Positions 1-9,053 of a stretch of DNA of 64,000 nucleotides are shown here, piece after piece. Source of the DNA: JAKAWQ01 sp963840545. GTDB taxonomy: Bacteria > Pseudomonadota > Alphaproteobacteria > Acetobacterales > Acetobacteraceae. The translations under genes were made by a program, and so were the position numbers. Under the pieces are notes generated by a model. It did no database searches, was not told the origin of the DNA, and saw only the letters and a program-made list of their open reading frames with translations. Position 1 is the stretch's first letter; the number at the start of each line of letters is the position of its first letter. Location: NCBI GenBank assembly GCA_963840545.1, contig CAWIZE010000002.1:682001-746000 (forward strand), read 5' to 3'.

Positions 1-43
1 GGAAGATGAAGCGGTTGATGGTGCAAGTGCGTTGACGCCAACG

Positions 44-175
44 CAGGGGCTCCGCCCCTGGACCCCGCCAGGGCCTGGGGCCCTGGACCCCCCAACTTTG
101 AGTGCCGGCCGCCGTCCGTTTTTGTGCCGCGCAGCGCTTAGGGGGTCCTGGACCCCAGGCCTTGGCGGGGGGCTA
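44..175. repeat. GC-rich extragenic palindromic repeat cluster
   Basis: No gene is supported in the first 280 bases. The stretch holds a 7-base hairpin (CAGGGGC, loop TCC, GCCCCTG, 44-60), a second palindrome GGGGTCC/GGACCCC (142-156), and the module CCCAGGCCTTGGCGGGG (154-170). The same module occurs twice at 5039-5092. These are seen directly; a role as a transcription terminator or a REP-like dispersed element is inference. Confidence 0.6.
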
Positions 176-280
176 TGGGGCGCGAAGCGATCAGCCTATA
201 GTCGCCGAGTCCCGAGCGACCGCGCAACGCGGCGCTTCCTCCCGGAACGGAGGCGGGGCGGGGGAAGAAAGGTAGCCTGA

Positions 281-2069
281 TTGCTTCCGACCGACGTTCG
301 CAATCCCGACTATTTCCACAAGGTCGTTGATTGCCAGTGGGCCTGCCCGGCGCATACGCCGGTGCCCGAATATATCCGCCTCATCGCGGCACGGCGTTAT
401 GCCGATGCCTATATGCTCAATTGGGAGTCCAACGTGTTCCCGGGGATTCTCGGGCGCACCTGCGACCGTCCGTGCGAGCCTGCCTGCCGGCGCGGACGGG
501 TGGAGAAGGAACCGGTCGCGATCTGCAGGCTCAAGCGCGTCGCCGCCGACTATAAGGGTGATATCAGCGCCCGCCTGCCGCGCCCGCCGGCGCGCCGCAA
601 CGGCAAGCGCGTCGCCCTGGTCGGCGCCGGACCGGCCTCGCTCACCGTCGCGCGCGATCTCGCCCCCGAGGGCTACGAGATCGTGCTGTTCGATTCCTTG
701 GGCGCGGCGGGGGGCATGATCCGCAGCCAGATCCCCAAATTCCGCCTGCCCGAGACGGTGATCGACGAGGAGGTGGGCTATATCCTCGATCTTGGCGTCG
801 AGACGCGCTTCGGCGCCGCGATCGGCAGCATGAAGGCGCTGCTCGCGGAAGAATTCGATGCGATCTTCGTCGGCTGCGGCGCGCCGCGCGGGCGCAATCT
901 CGATCTGCCGGGCCGCCACGCCGCGCCCGGGCATGTCCATATCGGCATCGACTGGCTGGCGAACGTGGCGTTCGGCCATGTCGGCGGCATCGGCAAGCGC
1001 GTCGTCGTGCTCGGCGGGGGCAACACGGCGATGGATTGCTGCCGCTCCGCCCGCCGCCTCGGGGGCGAAGAGGTGACGGTGGTGGTGCGCAGCGGGTTCG
1101 CGGAGATGAAGGCGTCACCTTGGGAAAAAGAGGAGGCGATGGAGGAGGGGATCCCGATCCTGAACTTCCTCGTGCCCAAGGAATTCCTCCATGAGGCGGG
1201 GGAGCTGCGCGGGGTGGTGTTCGAGACGGTCGCCGCGGCAGGAGGACGAGCGCGGCCGCCGTCGCCTGGTCGCGACCGGCGAGCCCGACATGACGATCCC
1301 CTGCGAGGACGTGCTGATCGCGGTCGGCCAGGAGAACGCATTCCCCTGGATCGAGCGCGATGTCGGCATCGAATTCGATCGCTGGGACATGCCGGTGATC
1401 GATGCCGCCACGATGCGCTCGACGCACGAGCGGGTGTTCTTCGGGGGCGACGCCGCATTCGGTGCCAAGAACATCATCTGGGCCGTCGCGCACGGCCATG
1501 AGGCGGCGATCTCGATCGACAGCCACTGCCGCGGCACGGACATCACGGCGCGGCCGCCGCCTCTGGTCAATCTCGTCAGCCAGAAGATGGGCATCCACGA
1601 ATGGAGCTATGACAGCGAGATCTCCGACGATCTGCGCGTCCGGGTTCCGCACCGCGCGCACGAGGTCGCGCTCAAGGACATCGCCGCCGAGGTGGAGCTC
1701 GGTTTCGACGAGGCGCTCGCCTTCGCCGAGGCCGAGCGCTGCTTCAACTGTGACGTCGAGACCGTCTTCACCGATCGGCTCTGCATCGAGTGCGACGCCT
1801 GCACCGATATCTGCCCGACCGACTGCATCACCTTCACGGCCAACGGCGATGAATTGGAGCTGCGCGAGGGGCTGACGGCGCCGGCGGCGAACGCGGAGCA
1901 GGCGCTCTATGTCTCGGGCGCGCTCGCCACCGGGCGGGTGATGGTGAAGGACGAGAATGTCTGCCTGCATTGCGGCCTCTGCGCCGAGCGCTGCCCGACG
2001 GGGGCGTGGGACATGCAGCAATTCCTCCTGAAAATGCCGCTGGCAGGCCACGCATGCTCCAACCGCTAG
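281..2069 (+). pseudogene. GltD-like FAD/NAD(P) and 4Fe-4S electron-transfer subunit, frameshifted
   Basis: Flavoprotein of the glutamate-synthase small-subunit/dihydropyrimidine-dehydrogenase type, expected to pass electrons between NAD(P)H and ferredoxin clusters for the 2-oxoacid oxidoreductase encoded next. The N-terminal half has the cysteine-rich GltD motif (CDRPCEPAC), an FAD-binding VALVGAGPASL and a second Rossmann fold VVVLGGGNTAMDCC. The C-terminal part carries two 4Fe-4S motifs, CIECDACTDICP and CLHCGLCAERCP. The frame is broken near 1238: removing one G from the GCGGCAGGAG stretch joins the 281 frame to the frame that ends at 2069 and restores a continuous protein of about 595 residues. 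The start is TTG at 281, directly after an in-frame TGA, with no clear ribosome binding site, so the true N-terminus is uncertain. It overlaps the next gene by 16 bases. Either a sequencing error or a recent inactivation. Confidence 0.8.
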
Positions 2070-3886
2070 AAGCGCTCAACGACTTCGTCGTCAAATTCGC
2101 CAACGTCAATGGATCGGGCTCGGCGAGCGCCAACCGCCTGTTCGCCAAGGCGGTGCTGCGCATGGGCGTGCCGGCGACGCCGCGCAATGTCTTCCCTTCG
2201 AACATCGAGGGGTTGCCGACCTGGTACGAGGTCCGGATTTCGGAGGCGAATCGCCTCGCGCGCCATGGCGAGGTGCATCTCCTGGTCGCGATGAACCCCG
2301 AGACCTGGGACAAGGACATCGGCGAAATCGCGCCCGGCGGCTACCTTCTCTACGATTCGACCAAGCCGATGCGGGCGGAGAAGTTCCGCCCGGACATCAC
2401 CGTCCTCGGGGTGCCCTGCACCGCCCTTTGCAACCGCGAATACGCCGATTCCCGGCAGCGCCAGCTCTTCAAGAACATCATGTATGTCGGCGCGCTCGCT
2501 GCGCTCATCGACCTCGACTTCGCCGAGCTCGAACGGCTGATCGGCGAGCAGTTCAAAGGAAAAGAAAGGCTGATCGAGGGCAATCTGCATGCGCTCCGGC
2601 TCGGCAACGATTACGCCCGCGAAAATCTCGCCTGCCCGATCGGGCTTCGCCTCCGTCGCGCCGACGCAGTCGGCGAGCGCATCTTCATCGACGGCAACAG
2701 CGCTGCCGCACTCGGCGCCGTCTACGGTGGTGCTACCGTTGCGGCGTGGTATCCGATCACGCCCTCGACCTCGCTCGCCGAGGCGTTCCAGCGCTATTGC
2801 CGGCGCTACCGGACGGAGCCAGGGACCGGAAGCGGCCGCTATGCAATCGTGCAGGCGGAGGACGAGCTGGCCTCCATCGGCATGGTGGTGGGCGCGGCCT
2901 GGAACGGCGCGCGCGCCTTCACGGCAACCTCGGGCCCGGGCATCTCGCTGATGCAGGAGACGATCGGGCTCGCCTATTTCGCCGAGATTCCGGCGGTGAT
3001 TTTCGATGTGCAGCGTGCCGGCCCCTCGACCGGAATGCCGACCCGCACGCAGCAGGCCGACATCCTCTCCGCAGCCTACGCCTCCCACGGCGATACGCGA
3101 CACGTGCTGCTCCTCCCCGAGGACCCGCACGAGTGCTTCACCTTCGCGGCCCTGGCCTTCGATCTCGCCGATCGGCTGCAGACGCCGGTCTTCGTGATGC
3201 TCGACCTCGAGATCGGGATGAACGAGCGGCTTGCGGCGCCTTTCGCCTGGGACGATGCGCGGCGGATGGATCGCGGCAAGGTGATGACCGCTGCGGCCTT
3301 GGAAGAGGCGGCGGATTTTGGCCGCTATCTCGACATCGACGGCGACGGCATCCCCTGGCGCACCTATCCGGGAACGCACGCGAGCCGCGGCGCCTTCTTC
3401 ACCCGCGGCACGACCAAGGATGGGTATGCGCGCTACACCGAGGAGGGGGGCGCGTATGTCGAGAACATGCAGCGCCTGCAGCGCAAATTCGCGACCGCCA
3501 AGCGCCTGGTGCCGCCGCCCGTGATCATCCCGGCCGTGACGCCGAGCAGGCTGGGCGCGATTTATTTCGGCTCGACCAGCCCAGGCGTGGACGAGGCCTC
3601 AGAGATCCTTGCCGAACGCGGCATCGCGCTCGACCGGATGCGCATCCGGGGCTTTCCCTTCCCCGATGCGGTGTTCGACTTCATCGCCGCCCATGACGAG
3701 GTGTTCGTCGTCGAGCAGAACCGGGACGGGCAGATGCGGAGCCTCCTGATCGAGGAGGGCGAGGTGGACCCCGCGCGCCTGCGCCGGGTCCTTAGCTATG
3801 ATGGCACGCCGATCACCAGCCGCTTCATCGCCTATGCAATTGCCGACGCGATTGCCGCTCCGACATTGGAAGAAGAAATCGCATGA
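2054..3886 (+). CDS. korA: 2-oxoacid:ferredoxin oxidoreductase, fused gamma-alpha subunit (KorA type)
   Basis: 610-residue subunit of a CoA-dependent 2-oxoacid:ferredoxin oxidoreductase, which decarboxylates 2-oxoglutarate or pyruvate to the acyl-CoA and reduces ferredoxin. Residues 1-190 match the gamma domain (FANVNGSGSASANRLFAKAVLRMG at the start region) and about 200-600 match the pyrimidine-binding alpha domain (AWYPITPSTSLAEAF, TSGPGISLM, QRAGPSTGMPT). This gamma-alpha fusion is the standard layout of aerobic bacterial KorA. The chosen ATG lies inside the end of the preceding gene and fits the family N-terminus. The stop overlaps the start of the beta gene by 4 bases (ATGA), indicating translational coupling. 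Substrate choice cannot be read from sequence. Confidence 0.9.
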   Translation: MLQPLEALNDFVVKFANVNGSGSASANRLFAKAVLRMGVPATPRNVFPSNIEGLPTWYEVRISEANRLARHGEVHLLVAMNPETWDKDIGEIAPGGYLLYDSTKPMRAEKFRPDITVLGVPCTALCNREYADSRQRQLFKNIMYVGALAALIDLDFAELERLIGEQFKGKERLIEGNLHALRLGNDYARENLACPIGLRLRRADAVGERIFIDGNSAAALGAVYGGATVAAWYPITPSTSLAEAFQRYCRRYRTEPGTGSGRYAIVQAEDELASIGMVVGAAWNGARAFTATSGPGISLMQETIGLAYFAEIPAVIFDVQRAGPSTGMPTRTQQADILSAAYASHGDTRHVLLLPEDPHECFTFAALAFDLADRLQTPVFVMLDLEIGMNERLAAPFAWDDARRMDRGKVMTAAALEEAADFGRYLDIDGDGIPWRTYPGTHASRGAFFTRGTTKDGYARYTEEGGAYVENMQRLQRKFATAKRLVPPPVIIPAVTPSRLGAIYFGSTSPGVDEASEILAERGIALDRMRIRGFPFPDAVFDFIAAHDEVFVVEQNRDGQMRSLLIEEGEVDPARLRRVLSYDGTPITSRFIAYAIADAIAAPTLEEEIA

Positions 3887-4938
3887 CCTTCGTCACCAAG
3901 CCCCAGCTTCGCCATCCGGACCTGCCGAAGAACGGAATCGGCCTCACACGCCGCGACTATGAGGGCGCTGTCTCGACGCTCTGCGCGGGCTGCGGACATG
4001 ATTCGATCAGTGCCGCGATCATTCGTGCCTGCTTCGAGCTCGATCTTCCCCCGCACCGGATCGCCAAGCTCTCGGGGATCGGCTGCTCCTCGAAGACGCC
4101 GACCTACTTCCTCGGCCGCGCCCACGGCTTCAACAGCGTCCACGGGCGTATGCCGGCGGTCGCCACGGGCGCCAATCTTGCCAACCGGGAGCTCATCTAT
4201 CTCGGCGTCTCGGGCGACGGGGATTCGGCCTCGATCGGGCTCGGCCAGTTCGCGCATGCCATGCGCCGCGACGTGAACATGGTCTATATCGTCGAGAACA
4301 ACGGCGTTTACGGCCTGACCAAAGGCCAGTTCTCGGCGACCGCGGATCGCGGGGCGAAAAGCAAGCGCGGTGTCGCCAACGCCGAGACCGCGATCGACCT
4401 CGCAGCGCTTGCGCTGGTGCTCGGGGCCTCGTTCGTCGCCCGCAGCTTCTCGGGCGACAAGCAGCAGCTCGTGCCGCTGATCAAGGCCGCGATCGGCCAT
4501 CGCGGCGCGGCCTTCATCGACTGCATTTCTCCGTGTGTCGCCTTCAACAACCATGCGGGATCGACCAAGAGCTACGATTATGTTCGCGAGCATAACGAGG
4601 CGGTGGATTCGCTCGACGTGATCGTCGGGCGGGAGGAAATCGTCGCTGAGTACGCGCCGGGCAGCGTCGAGTTGGTGGTCCAGCATGACGGCTCGATCCT
4701 CCGCCTGCGCAAGCTCACGTCCGACTACGACGTGCATGATCGCGTCGCGGCCCTGGCGCACATGCAGGAGCGCGAGCGCGCCGGCGAGATCGTGACCGGC
4801 CTCCTCTATGTCCGCCCGGACGCGAGCGACCTGCACGATACCCTGAACACGGTCGCCGCGCCGCTCGCCTCGCTCGGCGACGCCGAACTCGTTCCCGGCG
4901 CCGCCGCGCTCACCGCGCTGAATGCCAGCCTGAGGTAA
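3883..4938 (+). CDS. korB: 2-oxoacid:ferredoxin oxidoreductase, beta (TPP-binding) subunit
   Basis: 351-residue catalytic partner of the upstream alpha subunit. It shows the CAGCGHDSI motif near the N-terminus and the thiamine-diphosphate motif GDGDSASIGLGQF followed by ENNGVYGLTKGQ, which together define the KorB/PorB beta family. The ATG overlaps the alpha stop. It lies last in a three-gene unit (FAD subunit, alpha, beta), followed by a short hairpin GGCTGG-GCG-CCAGCC at 4944-4958 that could terminate transcription although no T-run follows. The family is oxygen-sensitive in many organisms, but KorAB types that work in aerobes are known. 2-oxoglutarate is the more likely substrate in an aerobic alphaproteobacterium, by inference. 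Confidence 0.9.
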   Translation: MTFVTKPQLRHPDLPKNGIGLTRRDYEGAVSTLCAGCGHDSISAAIIRACFELDLPPHRIAKLSGIGCSSKTPTYFLGRAHGFNSVHGRMPAVATGANLANRELIYLGVSGDGDSASIGLGQFAHAMRRDVNMVYIVENNGVYGLTKGQFSATADRGAKSKRGVANAETAIDLAALALVLGASFVARSFSGDKQQLVPLIKAAIGHRGAAFIDCISPCVAFNNHAGSTKSYDYVREHNEAVDSLDVIVGREEIVAEYAPGSVELVVQHDGSILRLRKLTSDYDVHDRVAALAHMQERERAGEIVTGLLYVRPDASDLHDTLNTVAAPLASLGDAELVPGAAALTALNASLR

Positions 4939-5036
4939 CGAAGGGCTGGGCGCCAGCCAGGGGCCTAATATCCCTGACTTGCCCGCGAATGCTGTGGCGA
5001 TCAGGCTGGTGGCGGACGGAACCCCGCCAGGGACAA

Positions 5037-5105
5037 GGCCCCAGGCCTTGGCGGGGACCCTGGCCCTGGCGGGGCCCCAGGCCTTGGCGGGGACCCTGGC
5101 CCTGG
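5037..5105. repeat. 36-base-period tandem GC-rich repeat
   Basis: A 33-base unit beginning GGCCCCAGGCCTTGG and ending ACCCTGGCCCTGG is present twice (5037-5069 and 5073-5105), separated by three bases. The unit contains the CCCAGGCCTTGGCGGGG module also found at 154-170. The array is extragenic, between korB and the DUF883 gene. Confidence 0.7.
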
Positions 5106-5162
5106 TTGACATCGTGGCTGCCCCCTCCGACGTGTAAGGTCTCACGACGGCGGAGGAGACCG

Positions 5163-5483
5163 ATGATGGCCGACATGAACATGAACGAAACGGCGGACTC
5201 GGGCGTGATCCGTGCCGAGTTCGAGAAGCTCCGCGAGGAGCTGGCGAGTATCCGCAAGCTGCTTGGCTCCGAGGCTTCGGAGCATGTCTCAACCGTGAAG
5301 GAGGCGGCCGAATCCCGGTTTGCGTCGCTGCAGGCCGAGGTTGAGAAGCTCGCCACCGAAATGAAGGGGCAGAGCAAGGAAGTTCTCCACGAGATCGACC
5401 GCAAGGTGCAGGAGCGGCCTTTGACCAGCATTGCCGTGGCCTTTGGGGTCGGGATCCTCGCCGCGCAGATCCTGCGCCGATAG
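5163..5483 (+). CDS. DUF883/ElaB-YqjD-like membrane-anchored protein
   Basis: 106-residue protein with a charged, probably coiled-coil body (FEKLREELASIRKLLG and SLQAEVEKLATEMK) and one C-terminal membrane anchor (SIAVAFGVGILAAQILRR). This is the YqjD/ElaB/DUF883 architecture, a family whose E. coli members attach ribosomes to the inner membrane in stationary phase. GGAGGAG at 5152-5158 lies 4 bases before ATG 5163 and 7 before ATG 5166, so the second methionine may be the true start. A TTGACA lies at 5106-5111 but no well-spaced -10 box is obvious. It pairs with the next membrane protein, a common arrangement in Proteobacteria. Confidence 0.8.
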   Translation: MMADMNMNETADSGVIRAEFEKLREELASIRKLLGSEASEHVSTVKEAAESRFASLQAEVEKLATEMKGQSKEVLHEIDRKVQERPLTSIAVAFGVGILAAQILRR

Positions 5484-5511
5484 GCCGAGATCGCGGCGCA
5501 ACCGACATCCG

Positions 5512-5877
5512 ATGCTGCTGAGGCGCCTCGGCCTGGCCTTCGCCGCCGGGCTGGTGGCCATGGTGGGGGTCGCCTTCCTGATCGCGGCTTCCTATTTGTG
5601 GCTGGCAAGCGTCCTGCCCAAGGCGGCCGCGGCCGCGGTGGTGGGGGCGGTGCTGGTGGGCATCGCCCTTCTGCTCCTGGTTGCGGGCGCAAGCCGCCGG
5701 CGCAGCGAGAGGCTCGGGGCGGAGCAGCTCGTGTCCGCCATACTCCGTCTGACCGCATGCTCGGTCCAGGCGGCGCCGGAGAAGGCGCTGATCGCGGCCC
5801 TGATCGCCGGCGTGGTCTCCGAATGGTTCGGCGAACGGAAAGCGCCGCGCGATCGCGACGAGTCCGGGCGAGGCTGA
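5512..5877 (+). CDS. Small two-helix membrane protein, phage-holin-like (DUF1469 type)
   Basis: 121-residue protein with two adjacent membrane helices near residues 8-30 and 38-63 (LAFAAGLVAMVGVAFLIAA and AAVVGAVLVGIALLLLVAG), followed by a soluble tail with a weaker hydrophobic stretch (ALIAALIAGVVSEWFG). The layout fits the putative actinobacterial holin-X/DUF1469 group, which usually sits beside DUF883 genes, as here (28-base gap). Despite the family name there is no phage context, so a role in envelope organisation is more likely than lysis; that is inference. ATG 5512 is the only start before the first helix that fits. Confidence 0.65.
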   Translation: MLLRRLGLAFAAGLVAMVGVAFLIAASYLWLASVLPKAAAAAVVGAVLVGIALLLLVAGASRRRSERLGAEQLVSAILRLTACSVQAAPEKALIAALIAGVVSEWFGERKAPRDRDESGRG

Positions 5878-6015
5878 CCGGTTTCGCCGGCCCCGCCCCC
5901 GGGGCGAAGCAGCCTGAGGTCCGCATCCACCGCCGTTCAGGGTTCTCGCGGTGAATGTTCCATCCTGGTGCCGCGTGCGCGACCTCCCGGATCAGTCGGC
6001 GAAAGCGGCCCGCGA

Positions 6016-7329
6016 TTATCCGGCGTCCTGCTTGAGGACCTCGCCCGCGAGATAGAGGCTGCCGCAGATGAGGACGCGCCCCAGGGGCTCGCGGCCGGGC
6101 TCGCGGCCGGGCTCGCGGCCGATCGCGGCAAGCGCCGAGGCGACGGTGGGTCCCGGCCGTGCCCGGCCGCCCGATGCGGCGATGATCTCGGGGATCGGCG
6201 CGGCGAGGTACTGCCCGGGCTCGGCGACCGCGATGACGGAGTGGGCGAGCGGCAGGATGGGGGCGAGGAAGCCGCCGATATCCTTGCTCGACTTCATGCC
6301 GACGATGAGGTGGAGCGGCCTCTCGCGCCAGGCGGCGAGATGCGCGGCGAGGGCGGCGCCGGCGCCCGGGTTGTGCCCGCCATCTAGCCAGAGGGAGAAA
6401 CCGGCCGGCAGCCGCGCCGCGAGCCTTCCGGTGAGGCGCTGCAGCCGCGCCGGCCATTCGGCTTGCCGCAGCCCGGCGGCGATCGCTGCCTCGGGAATGG
6501 CGAGGCCGGCGGCGTCGAGGGCGGCGAGCGCGATGCCGGCATTGTCGTGCTGGTGGGGGCCGGCGAGCGCAGGCGGAGGGAGGTCGCGGAGGTGCGTGGC
6601 GTCCCGGTAGCGGAATCCGTCCGCGAGCGGCGTCACCTCCCAGGCCTCGCCGCGGGCGAGGAGCGGCGCATGAAGACGGGTCGCCTCTTCGCGGATGACG
6701 GCGAGCGCCTCGGGCGGCTGCGCGCCCGTCGCCACCGGCACGCCCTGCTTGATGATGCCCGCCTTCTCGAAGGCGATGGCGGCGAGGGTGTCGCCCAGGA
6801 ATTCCTGATGGTCGAGCGAGATCGACGTGATCGCGGATGCGATCGGCGGGGGGATGACGTTCGTCGCGTCGAACCGCCCGCCGAGGCCGACCTCGAGGAG
6901 GCAGAGATCAGCGGGGTGGGCGGCAAAAAGAAAAAAAGCGACGGCCGTTATCATTTCGAAGACCGTGATCGGCGCGCCCGCATTGACCCGCTCGAGCGCC
7001 TCGAGCGCCTCGACGAGCGCCTCGTCCGAGACGAGCTTTCCCCCGATGCGAATGCGCTCGTTGAAGCGCACGAGATGCGGCGAGGTATAGACATGCACGC
7101 GGCGACCCGCCGCCTCGGCGATCGCGCGCAGGAAGGCGGTGGTGCTGCCCTTGCCGTTGGTGCCGGCGACATGGATCACCGGCGGCAGGCGCCGCTCGGG
7201 ATGGCCGAGCTCAGCGAGCAGGCGCTCAAGCCGCTCGAGGCTGAGATCGATGAGGCGCGGATGGAGCGTGTGCAGCCGGGCGATGATCGCTTCGGCGCGG
7301 CCGGAGGCGGCCTCGGTTGTTGTGCTCAA
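6016..7329 (-). CDS. folC: Bifunctional folylpolyglutamate/dihydrofolate synthase
   Basis: 437-residue cytoplasmic Mur-ligase-fold enzyme that adds glutamate to dihydropteroate and to folates with ATP. It shows the P-loop HVAGTNGKGSTT at about residues 53-64, LLEVGLGGRFDATNV, SISLDHQEFLGDTLAAIA and the C-terminal LDGGHNPGA. The ATG overlaps the accD stop by 4 bases, making it the last gene of trpB-trpA-accD-folC. The C-terminal region contains a threefold GREP repeat encoded by 12-base DNA units near 6085-6121, located in a variable loop and therefore possibly tolerated length variation. Confidence 0.95.
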   Translation of the reverse strand: MSTTTEAASGRAEAIIARLHTLHPRLIDLSLERLERLLAELGHPERRLPPVIHVAGTNGKGSTTAFLRAIAEAAGRRVHVYTSPHLVRFNERIRIGGKLVSDEALVEALEALERVNAGAPITVFEMITAVAFFLFAAHPADLCLLEVGLGGRFDATNVIPPPIASAITSISLDHQEFLGDTLAAIAFEKAGIIKQGVPVATGAQPPEALAVIREEATRLHAPLLARGEAWEVTPLADGFRYRDATHLRDLPPPALAGPHQHDNAGIALAALDAAGLAIPEAAIAAGLRQAEWPARLQRLTGRLAARLPAGFSLWLDGGHNPGAGAALAAHLAAWRERPLHLIVGMKSSKDIGGFLAPILPLAHSVIAVAEPGQYLAAPIPEIIAASGGRARPGPTVASALAAIGREPGREPGREPLGRVLICGSLYLAGEVLKQDAG

Positions 7330-8183
7330 GCGGCTTCCTTGACCGTGAGCAGGCCGAGGATGCGCGCGAGCGTCGCGGCGAGCTCTCCGCGCGGCACCAC
7401 CTGGTCGACGATGCCGTGCGCGTGCAGATACTCGGCGCGCTGGAATCCCTCGGGCAGCTTCTCGCGCACCGTCTGCTCGATCACCCGCTGGCCGGCGAAG
7501 CCGATCAGCGCGCCGGGCTCGGCGATGGCGATGTCCCCGAGCATGGCGAAGCTCGCGGTGACGCCGCCGGTTGTCGGGTCGGTCAGCACGACGATGTAGG
7601 GCAGGCCGGCATCCTTGACCATGCGCACCGCGAGCACGGTGCGCGGCATCTGCATCAGGCTGATCGCGCCTTCCTGCATCCGCGCCCCGCCCGAGGCGGT
7701 GAAGACGACGAGCGCGGCCTGTTGCAAGGTCGCGAGGCGTGCCGCGGCGAGGATCCCCTCGCCCACGGCGGCGCCCATCGAGCCGCCCATGAAGGAAAAT
7801 TCCATCGCCGCGACGACGGATTTGTGCCCGCCGATGGTGCCATGGGCGACCATCAGCGCGTCATCGAGGGCAGTTTTTTCGCGCGCTTCGCGGAGCCGCT
7901 CGGTATAGCGCTTCTGGTCGCGGAAGCGCAGCGGATCGGCGGGAACCTTCGGCAGCTCGATGGTGGTGTACTGCCCCTCGTCGAAGGTCCAGCCGAGGCG
8001 CTCGGTGGCGGTGGCGCGCAAATGATGCCCGCAATGCGGGCAGACCTTGAGCGCCTTCTCGAGGTCGCGATGGAAGATCATCTGCTGGCAGGCGGGGCAT
8101 TGGTGCCAGAGATTCTCAGGCACCTCGCGCCGGCCGAGCAGCGTGCGGATTTTTGGCCGCACATATTCCGAGAGCCAGCTCAT
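7326..8183 (-). CDS. accD: Acetyl-CoA carboxylase carboxyltransferase subunit beta
   Basis: 285-residue subunit that, with AccA, transfers the carboxyl group from biotin to acetyl-CoA to make malonyl-CoA for fatty-acid synthesis. The N-terminal four-cysteine zinc ribbon (CPACQQMIFHRDLEKALKVC then PHCG) and the crotonase-like core (SFMGGSMGAAVGEGI, TASGGARMQEGAISLMQM, DPTTGGVTASFAMLGD) are complete. ATG 8183 gives the family N-terminus MSWLSEYVRPKIRTL; an upstream ATG at 8204 would add seven residues, and neither has a strong Shine-Dalgarno. It sits between trpA and folC, the order usual in alphaproteobacteria. Confidence 0.95.
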   Translation of the reverse strand: MSWLSEYVRPKIRTLLGRREVPENLWHQCPACQQMIFHRDLEKALKVCPHCGHHLRATATERLGWTFDEGQYTTIELPKVPADPLRFRDQKRYTERLREAREKTALDDALMVAHGTIGGHKSVVAAMEFSFMGGSMGAAVGEGILAAARLATLQQAALVVFTASGGARMQEGAISLMQMPRTVLAVRMVKDAGLPYIVVLTDPTTGGVTASFAMLGDIAIAEPGALIGFAGQRVIEQTVREKLPEGFQRAEYLHAHGIVDQVVPRGELAATLARILGLLTVKEAA

Positions 8184-8207
8184 GGCGCGACAATCATGCT
8201 GCAAGAA

Positions 8208-9053
8208 TCACGCTGCAAGGCGGGCGCCGCGCACGCCGGCGGCGAGTGCCTGCACATCGCCGAGCACGCGCGCGACCGTTTCGTTTCCGGCATGGCCCTT
8301 CGCATCGAGCGAGGCGGCGAGGGTTGCGATCAGCGAGGAGGCGACCACCGCGGCATCGGCGATCTGCACCACCTCGGCGGCCTGAACGGGGGTTTTCACG
8401 CCGAAGCCGACCGCGATCGGCAGGTCGGTCGCGCGGCGGATGCGCGGGATGTTCGCCGCGAGCTCCGCCACCGACGCGCTCTTCGTTCCGGTGATGCCCG
8501 TTATGCTGACGTAATAGACGAAACCGGAGCTGCCCTCGAGCACCTTGGGCAGCCGCGCATCGTCGGTGGTCGGCGCGACGAGGCGGATGACGTCGAGCCC
8601 GTTCGCCGTCGCGTGCGGCAGCAGGAGGTCCGCCTCCTCGGGCGGCAGATCGACGACGATCAGCCCGTCCACGCCGGCGGCGGCCGCGTCCCGCGCGAAG
8701 GGCTCGGGGCCGTAGGTGAGGATCGGGTTGAGATAGCCCATCAGGACGATCGGTGTATCCGGATCGCCAAGCCGGAAGCTGCGCACCATCGCGAGCGTGC
8801 GGCGGAGCGTGGCGCCGGCGCCGAGCGCGCGCCGTCCGGCCGCCTGGATGATCGGCCCGTCCGCCATCGGGTCGGTGAAGGGGACGCCGATCTCGATCAG
8901 GTCCGCGCCGGCGGCGGGCAGGCCGGCGAGCATGGCGGCACTCGTCTCGGCGTCCGGGTCGTAGGCCTCGAGGAAGGGGATGAGCGCGCCGCGACCGGCG
9001 CGGCGAAGGCTGGCGAAGCGTGCGGCGATGCGGCCCGGGGCGATGCGGCTCAC
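8208..9053 (-). CDS. trpA: Tryptophan synthase alpha chain
   Basis: 281-residue TIM-barrel subunit that cleaves indole-3-glycerol phosphate to indole and glyceraldehyde 3-phosphate. The catalytic glutamate is residue 54 in DLIEIGVPFTDPMADGP, and the phosphate-binding GFGVKTP motif is present. The usual IPFITAGDP near the N-terminus reads IPFLEAYDP here, a modest departure. Its ATG overlaps the trpB stop by 4 bases, so the two chains of the complex are translationally coupled. Confidence 0.95.
   Translation of the reverse strand: MSRIAPGRIAARFASLRRAGRGALIPFLEAYDPDAETSAAMLAGLPAAGADLIEIGVPFTDPMADGPIIQAAGRRALGAGATLRRTLAMVRSFRLGDPDTPIVLMGYLNPILTYGPEPFARDAAAAGVDGLIVVDLPPEEADLLLPHATANGLDVIRLVAPTTDDARLPKVLEGSSGFVYYVSITGITGTKSASVAELAANIPRIRRATDLPIAVGFGVKTPVQAAEVVQIADAAVVASSLIATLAASLDAKGHAGNETVARVLGDVQALAAGVRGARLAA

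Noticed and set aside
5106..5140. Sigma-70 promoter TTGACA plus TAAGGT before the DUF883 gene
   Set aside because: The spacing of 23 bases is too long for a normal promoter, so only the TTGACA is noted.
5163..5877. Prophage lysis gene because of the holin-like family name
   Set aside because: No other phage gene is nearby; the DUF883/holin-like pair is a common chromosomal arrangement.
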